This document shows positions 32,541 through 36,839 of a stretch of DNA of 36,839 nt, piece by piece; position 1 is the stretch's first letter, and each line of letters begins with the position of its first letter. Source of the DNA: Propionibacteriaceae bacterium (lineage in GTDB: Bacteria; Actinomycetota; Actinomycetes; Propionibacteriales; Propionibacteriaceae); contig JADLEH010000364.1 in the NCBI GenBank assembly GCA_020846255.1, positions 1 through 36,839 on the forward strand. Reading direction: 5' to 3'. A program made the position numbers and the translations under genes. The notes under the pieces were generated by a model, which worked only from the letters and a program-made list of their open reading frames with translations, was not told where the DNA came from and did not search any database.

Positions 32541-33218
32541 CTAACTCGACTGGGAGTGGGTTCGGGCGAACTTGCGGAGGCCGGCCACCTTGGGCACATC
32601 CACCCACAGCACGACGCTATTCGGGGTGGTCCCGGTACCGGTCACCCGGTAGCCGTCAGCGCCGAGCCGAGTGAGGATCGGCGCGATTGTGCCTGCCCGG
32701 GCGGTGGACAGGTAGCCCACCCTGCGGCCCTTTCCGTACACCGCCACTGCACTTGGGTCGATCGGGTTGTCAGGCTCCGGGATCAGGAGATACTCGGTGC
32801 CCCCGTACAGCTTCCGTCCTGCGTCCGTCACGCAGTATCCCGAGCCCTTGATCCGTGTCCGCACGGAGTCCAAGCCGGAGAGGTCCACCACCCGCAGCGC
32901 CGCGACGTTGACTGTGCGGACGCGGAGCGGCTCGGGGGCGGGCAGCGGCTCGCTGAACCTGGCCACGAGCCGCGCGATCGTCTCGGGCTTGAACCCTGCG
33001 GTCTCCGCCCGCTCCCGGATCACTTCGGGCGGTATCTCGTCCGGGTACTCCCGCAGCAAGTCATTGGCGAGCGTCGCGGGGGTGAGTTCTCGCGGCGGCA
33101 TGGTGCGGTGAACCTCAATCAGGGGCCCTGTGGGGTGGACCGAGAGCGCGGGTGCGTCGGCCGAGCGCGCCCGAGGTTCGCCCCAGAGAGCGCGCTTGAT
33201 TCGATCGAACAATCCCAC
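32541..33218 (-). CDS. HIRAN-domain protein
   Basis: This is a 225-aa protein taken from GTG 33218 (VGLFDRIKRALWGEP); the track ORF adds 21 poorly supported residues. The C-terminal 110 residues form a HIRAN domain: IKGSGYCV, YGGTEYLLIPEPDNPIDPSAVAVY and RRVGYLSTARAGTIAPIL. HIRAN domains bind 3' ends of single-stranded DNA and are found with helicases and nucleases; here the domain stands nearly alone. The N-terminal part has a short helical region (LANDLLREYPDEIPPEVIRERAE). It is first in a two-gene unit with the YHATR protein. Three GA(G/A)CGGAC repeats lie 54-81 bases upstream of its start. Confidence 0.75.
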   Translation of the reverse strand: MGLFDRIKRALWGEPRARSADAPALSVHPTGPLIEVHRTMPPRELTPATLANDLLREYPDEIPPEVIRERAETAGFKPETIARLVARFSEPLPAPEPLRVRTVNVAALRVVDLSGLDSVRTRIKGSGYCVTDAGRKLYGGTEYLLIPEPDNPIDPSAVAVYGKGRRVGYLSTARAGTIAPILTRLGADGYRVTGTGTTPNSVVLWVDVPKVAGLRKFARTHSQSS

Positions 33219-33776
33219 GGCCGGAGCGTATCGACTGCGGATCGTTGCCGTACACAAAAGGCGGCGCAGGAGAGCGGACAAGAACGGACGAGAGCGGACG
33301 GTTTGGGACCTTCTGGCGGTGGGTGGCCGGAGGAGCCGTCATGGTCATGGGACAGCGGCAGCCGTACGTGCGCAACGCACGATCCGAAGCGCGGCGAGCA
33401 GTGCCCTGCTCACCAAGTCTTCCGGCTTCGCCGTTCCGGTCCCTGAGTTGGTGGTCCCGGTGGACGCAGCCGGCTTCACAGGTCGAAAGCGGCCCATCGG
33501 TGTCCATGTCGGTAACCGAGGGAGGCTCGTCGGCTTATTGAGCAACCAGCCTGCGCTCATCGACGAGCCCAGGTCGTGTTTGGGCGCTCTCTCAAGGAGG
33601 TTGAAGCGGCCGTCAGACCTGGTCGAGTCGCACCGCAGTTCGGCTGAGAGTGTCACGCCAGTCGAGCTCGCGACGGCGAACTACCCTACCGTTGCATCGG
33701 ATGCGCGCCTTGCTCGGCGCCAAGCGGAATCGGTTCGCGAATCCTCACGAGCACTAGCGACGGAGGGCTTGAAGGG
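33219..33776. other. Divergent gap upstream of HIRAN and nuclease-like genes
   Basis: About 560 bases between divergent genes. It holds the three 10-bp-spaced repeats at 33272-33299. Long open frames cross it on both strands but have poor starts, Arg/Ser-rich composition and no recognisable motif, so I treat them as shadows. Promoters for both flanking genes should be here, but I did not assign boxes. Confidence 0.4.
33272..33299 (+). repeat. Three helically phased 8-bp direct repeats
   Basis: GAGCGGAC, GAACGGAC and GAGCGGAC start exactly 10 bases apart, one DNA helical turn, so they lie on the same face of the helix. They are 54-81 bases upstream of the HIRAN gene and may be binding sites for a regulator. 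On the other strand they read GTCCG-type repeats, which also occur at ends of actinobacterial integrative elements. Confidence 0.5.
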
Positions 33777-36302
33777 ATGGGCAAGAAGAACCGCCAACGG
33801 CGGTATCAACGCCGGTCATTGGCACCCTCGGCTGACTCGCACGCTCAAGCAGTCCTCAAGTCGGTCGGTGCCCAACTCAGTCTGCGTGCGGAGCTGCTCT
33901 CCGCCGACGACCCATCCGCCCGCGCCGAGCAACTGCTTGCCGAAGCGATTGACGAACTGTCGACGGCGATCGCCGAGTTCGATACCGCTCGCGTCATTGA
34001 AGTTGCCCGGCTTAAGTGCCTCCCGTGGTCGTTCTTTCCTCAGGCTGGAGCCGCTGAGGGAGGTCTGACGCGTGCCGAAGTACTAGCCCTTCTAGCGGTC
34101 ACGAGTCATGCAAGCCGCGGTAGCGAAGCGGGACCTACCAAGACCGAGCTTGTTGGGGGCGAAGAGGCCGGCCGGGGACCTTCGCATGCCCAGCCCATCA
34201 CCGACGCCGTCTACGGCCGGATAGACGCCGTGGACACAATCCTGAATCTTGCACAGGTAAGGGATCTCCTAGATGCGGATCCGGAGGACGTCATCGGATT
34301 GATCACGGCGAAGATCCGTGGTGCGGAAGTCTGGATAAGGAACTCGTCCTACCCTGACCGAGTCGAGATCACCGTGCGGGAACTTTTCTCTCACGAAGGT
34401 GTTGACCAAGCCCTTAAGGCGCGCCTCGGATTCGGTGTCGATGAGGCCCTCCGCGCCCTCCAAGGGTGCCACCAGATGCAGGTGGACCGATTCAGCGCCC
34501 GCACGGAGAGATGGCGCGATGACATGACCGGTGCCATGCAAGCGCACCCAGACGGACTCAACGAACAAGAGCGCAGCCACTGGATCGGACAATGGCAGGC
34601 ATTCTGGGAGCCGGAGAGCCAGTTCGTCACGCTGAGCGCGCAAGAAATCGCCGACCACACAGGTCTCGACGGCGCCGCCGTCCAGGCAACACTCGAGTTC
34701 TTCGCACTGGACCTGTACGGATCGACGCCGCGGTCGGTGATCAACGCTTTCGCAGCGGGTGACAACCCGCTGCGCACGAACCCAGTCATCGCCGGTACGG
34801 ATGGACGTTTCATGCTCGTCCACGACGCCCATATCGTGGTCGCCGTTCGCGAAGCCTTCGAGCAATACCTCAAAGGCACCCCGGCCTGGGATCAGTATCA
34901 AGCCCACCGAGGGAAGGTCCTCGAGGAGCGAACCCAGAAGGCGCTCGCCAGCGTTCTCCCTGAGGCAACTGCCTTACACGGATTCCAGTACTACGTACCG
35001 GCCACCGAGGCCGAAGAAGCCGGTCCGGTCGAGGGCTACACGAAGCGCGTCGAGGGGGACCACCTCTTCGTCCTCGACGACGTTGCGATCATCGTGGAAG
35101 ACAAAGCAGTCGCCGTCGCTCCGGCCGCGAGAGCAGGGGACACAAGGCGCCTCCGAAACGACCTGACACGCATCATTGAGCGAGCAGTCTCTCAGGCCCG
35201 ACGCCTCCGAGACCGCATCGAAACCGACCAAGGACTCAGGCTCCACGGGGCGGAGTGGATGGACTTGAGTTCCGTCCGAGAGATCCACACAATCGCCGTG
35301 AGCCTCGAGGATCTTGCAGCGACGACGACCGGAACAGCTGAACTCATCCGCGCCGGTTTCATCGACAAAGACTGCATCGCATGGACCGTGTCCCTACACG
35401 ACTTGGACCTCGTCGCCGAACTCATTGACCACCCGGCCGAGTTTCTCCTGTACCTCCGGCGGCGAACCGACCCGCTAGCGACTGTCATCTATACGGCGTC
35501 CGACGAACTCGACCTCTTCCTTCACTTCCAGCAGAAGGGTCTCTACGTCGAACCGGATCCAGACGAGCTGCGCAATAAGCTTCCATGTCTTCCGGCGGCG
35601 ACGGCCGCAGAACGCCGTCGCTTCAAAAGACAGACACCCGTGTACATCACGAGTCTCACCGACCAGCTTGATGTATGGCACCGCCAACGTATCGCTTCGA
35701 CAGCAAATAGCACTCACGGCGCTGGCGAGGATCAGGGAGTCGACTTCGAGACGACTCCCACCGGAAGACCAGCGATGGTTCCTACCCCTCTTCGAGCACT
35801 ACTGGAGGAGCTGCGAGCCAGCCGAACGTTCGCCTGGCTGAGCATTGGCGCCACTTTGCTCTCAGGAGCAACGGACGCGCAGGAGGAGATGGCGCGCATA
35901 CCTCGCGATCTGCTGAGACACCCTTTTGGCGATGGCCGCGGACGATCCATGACGATTCCCGTCGTTGACGTCCGCGGAGACGGGTGGCTACTGGCCTGGA
36001 TAACACGGCCCCCGCCTAGGAGCTTCGACGATTTTGCCGACGAGATGAGCATCTACATCCAGGCGAAGGCTCATCAACTGGGGATGAGGCGAGCCGCTGC
36101 CTTCCTTTACGACGAAGCGACCGGCGCGCTGGAGCGCACCCTTTTCGAGTCGCACCTTGGCGAACCGATACCTGAAGTACTTGCGGCCTTGGGCAAGCTC
36201 CGGCCTGCGGACGCATGGTCTGCGAAACCCCCGCCGAAAGCAAAGGCTCGGGCTGGAGGCCGGTCGACTGCGAAGCGGAAAGCGCAACGGAGTCGCCGGT
36301 AG
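33777..36302 (+). CDS. Large protein with NERD/PD-(D/E)XK-like nuclease core
   Basis: This is an 841-aa protein from ATG 33777, with GGAGGG about 10 bases upstream. It begins with a basic MGKKNRQRRYQRR and ends with a Lys/Arg-rich tail (KAKARAGGRSTAKRKAQRSRR), both suited to nucleic-acid contact. In the middle, GKVLEERTQKALASVLPEA gives a helix with Glu, followed by EGDHLFVLDDVAIIVEDKA, an Asp then Glu-x-Lys arrangement like the (D/E)xK core of NERD-type nucleases. A long helix (NDLTRIIERAVSQARRLRDRI) follows. No helicase or ATPase motif is seen. It stands alone on its strand and may be a single-gene defence nuclease; that function is inference. Confidence 0.65.
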   Translation: MGKKNRQRRYQRRSLAPSADSHAQAVLKSVGAQLSLRAELLSADDPSARAEQLLAEAIDELSTAIAEFDTARVIEVARLKCLPWSFFPQAGAAEGGLTRAEVLALLAVTSHASRGSEAGPTKTELVGGEEAGRGPSHAQPITDAVYGRIDAVDTILNLAQVRDLLDADPEDVIGLITAKIRGAEVWIRNSSYPDRVEITVRELFSHEGVDQALKARLGFGVDEALRALQGCHQMQVDRFSARTERWRDDMTGAMQAHPDGLNEQERSHWIGQWQAFWEPESQFVTLSAQEIADHTGLDGAAVQATLEFFALDLYGSTPRSVINAFAAGDNPLRTNPVIAGTDGRFMLVHDAHIVVAVREAFEQYLKGTPAWDQYQAHRGKVLEERTQKALASVLPEATALHGFQYYVPATEAEEAGPVEGYTKRVEGDHLFVLDDVAIIVEDKAVAVAPAARAGDTRRLRNDLTRIIERAVSQARRLRDRIETDQGLRLHGAEWMDLSSVREIHTIAVSLEDLAATTTGTAELIRAGFIDKDCIAWTVSLHDLDLVAELIDHPAEFLLYLRRRTDPLATVIYTASDELDLFLHFQQKGLYVEPDPDELRNKLPCLPAATAAERRRFKRQTPVYITSLTDQLDVWHRQRIASTANSTHGAGEDQGVDFETTPTGRPAMVPTPLRALLEELRASRTFAWLSIGATLLSGATDAQEEMARIPRDLLRHPFGDGRGRSMTIPVVDVRGDGWLLAWITRPPPRSFDDFADEMSIYIQAKAHQLGMRRAAAFLYDEATGALERTLFESHLGEPIPEVLAALGKLRPADAWSAKPPPKAKARAGGRSTAKRKAQRSRR

Positions 36303-36700
36303 GCAGCCGACAACCGAGAATGGCCGCTAGCCACGTAGCGACGCGCAAGGACATCCGAGGCGCTTGGAAGAGTCGCTAGTCGATGCCCTTCCCCTTCCCT
36401 TGCTCTGGAAGTACGAGCTTGATACGAGACTCTGCCGCTTCCGGATTGCGGAAGCCGCCCTCACTCCTCCGACGACTTGTGAGGGTGTGCCTGAGCGGAC
36501 TAAGCGACACGTCCAACCACGGCCAGTGAAGGACGCTCATCGGCAGTAGCGGTCGTTTCGACGGTGCCCAATCGGGGGACTCAGGAGCGCCGCCTCTTGT
36601 TCGATTCCCACAAATCGTCCGTTTCTGGGGCGCTTCAAGCACGATCTTGGCCCTCCGTCCCTGGCCGATTGACTCCCCGCCACTGCCGGTACCCGGGATC
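36303..36700. other. Gap holding repeat copy C
   Basis: About 400 bases between the nuclease-like gene and the possible IS end. Apart from the repeat at 36534-36630 I see no gene or structured element. The short frames listed in the track lack ribosome sites. Confidence 0.45.
36534..36630 (+). repeat. Island repeat, copy C (extended)
   Basis: This is the second long copy. CGCTCATCGGCAGTAGCGG and TCGTTT match copy A. They are followed by TTCGATTCCCAC and AAATCGTCCGTTTCTGGGG. It is in the same orientation as all other copies and forms the right-hand end of the series. Confidence 0.65.
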
Positions 36701-36839
36701 TGTTGGGACTCGTGTCGGTGCCGCTCGAAAACTGGTCAGTTTCGCCGCCGCAAAAGTGAACGGTTGCGGGCAGCTTAGCCCTGGGTTTCGTTGGTGGTTG
36801 TTCTGATGCTGGGGAGGGTGTCGATGCCTCGGTTGCGGA
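36701..36839. mobile_element. Possible end of an IS21-like insertion sequence
   Basis: From TGTTGGGACTCG the sequence continues with CTCGAAAACTGGTCAGTTT and GCAAAAGTGAACGGTTGCGG, two related AAAACTG-type blocks. Such repeated blocks recall the multi-repeat ends of IS21-family elements in actinobacteria. The window ends before any transposase can be recognised, so this is a weak assignment. Confidence 0.3.

Noticed and set aside
33130-34068. 312-aa plus-strand ORF
   Set aside because: It overlaps the HIRAN gene and the well-supported gene starting at 33777, is Arg/Ser-rich, and has no ribosome site or motif.
1-36839. CRISPR array
   Set aside because: The only repeats found are five dispersed copies kilobases apart and one short triple repeat; there is no regular repeat-spacer pattern.

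Overview
The window is high-GC DNA with actinobacterial codon use: frequent GTG starts, GGAGG-type ribosome sites and genes joined by 4-bp ATGA/GTGA overlaps. It reads as an accessory island. I see no rRNA, intact tRNA, CRISPR array, integrase or core housekeeping gene. A possible insertion-sequence end lies at the right edge.

Region 1 (about 196-17970) is a large candidate defence locus made of two converging operons. On the plus strand are a 107-aa helical protein, a membrane protein, a 146-aa protein, a MORC-like GHKL ATPase and a long DUF4338/DruA-like protein. On the minus strand are a sigma-factor-like regulator with two small basic proteins. They are followed by a 948-aa protein, a 360-aa protein, an 1868-aa DEAH helicase with a DUF1998 end (DruE-like) and a RecB/Cas4-type PD-(D/E)XK nuclease with an apparent iron-sulfur cluster. 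The two operons meet with their stop codons touching at 5337-5342. DruA-like plus DruE-like proteins point to Druantia. The added ATPase, Fe-S nuclease, two unknown proteins and sigma-like regulator do not match the Druantia types I know, so this is the best candidate for an undescribed system or subtype.

Region 2 (about 18.3-25.7 kb) is an arsenic cluster. It holds a CoA-disulfide-reductase-like flavoprotein with a rhodanese domain, arsC, an ArsR-phosphatase fusion, a second arsC with an extra N-terminal domain, a Nudix/histidine-phosphatase protein, and arsD-arsA-arsR. No ArsB or Acr3 permease is present. Two palindromic operators precede arsD, and another inverted repeat lies between the divergent arsC and arsR-C genes.

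Region 3 (about 26.4-36.3 kb) is a row of small modules with little known function: a coupled two-gene unit, two membrane proteins (one with a dUTPase/dCTP-deaminase fold), a HIRAN-domain protein with an uncharacterised partner, and an 841-aa protein with a nuclease-like core.

A short repeat resembling the 3' end of a tRNA followed by AAATCGGCCGTTTCTGG occurs in five of the gaps between modules, always in the same orientation. This suggests the island grew by repeated insertion at related attachment sites, or that the modules move as cassettes.
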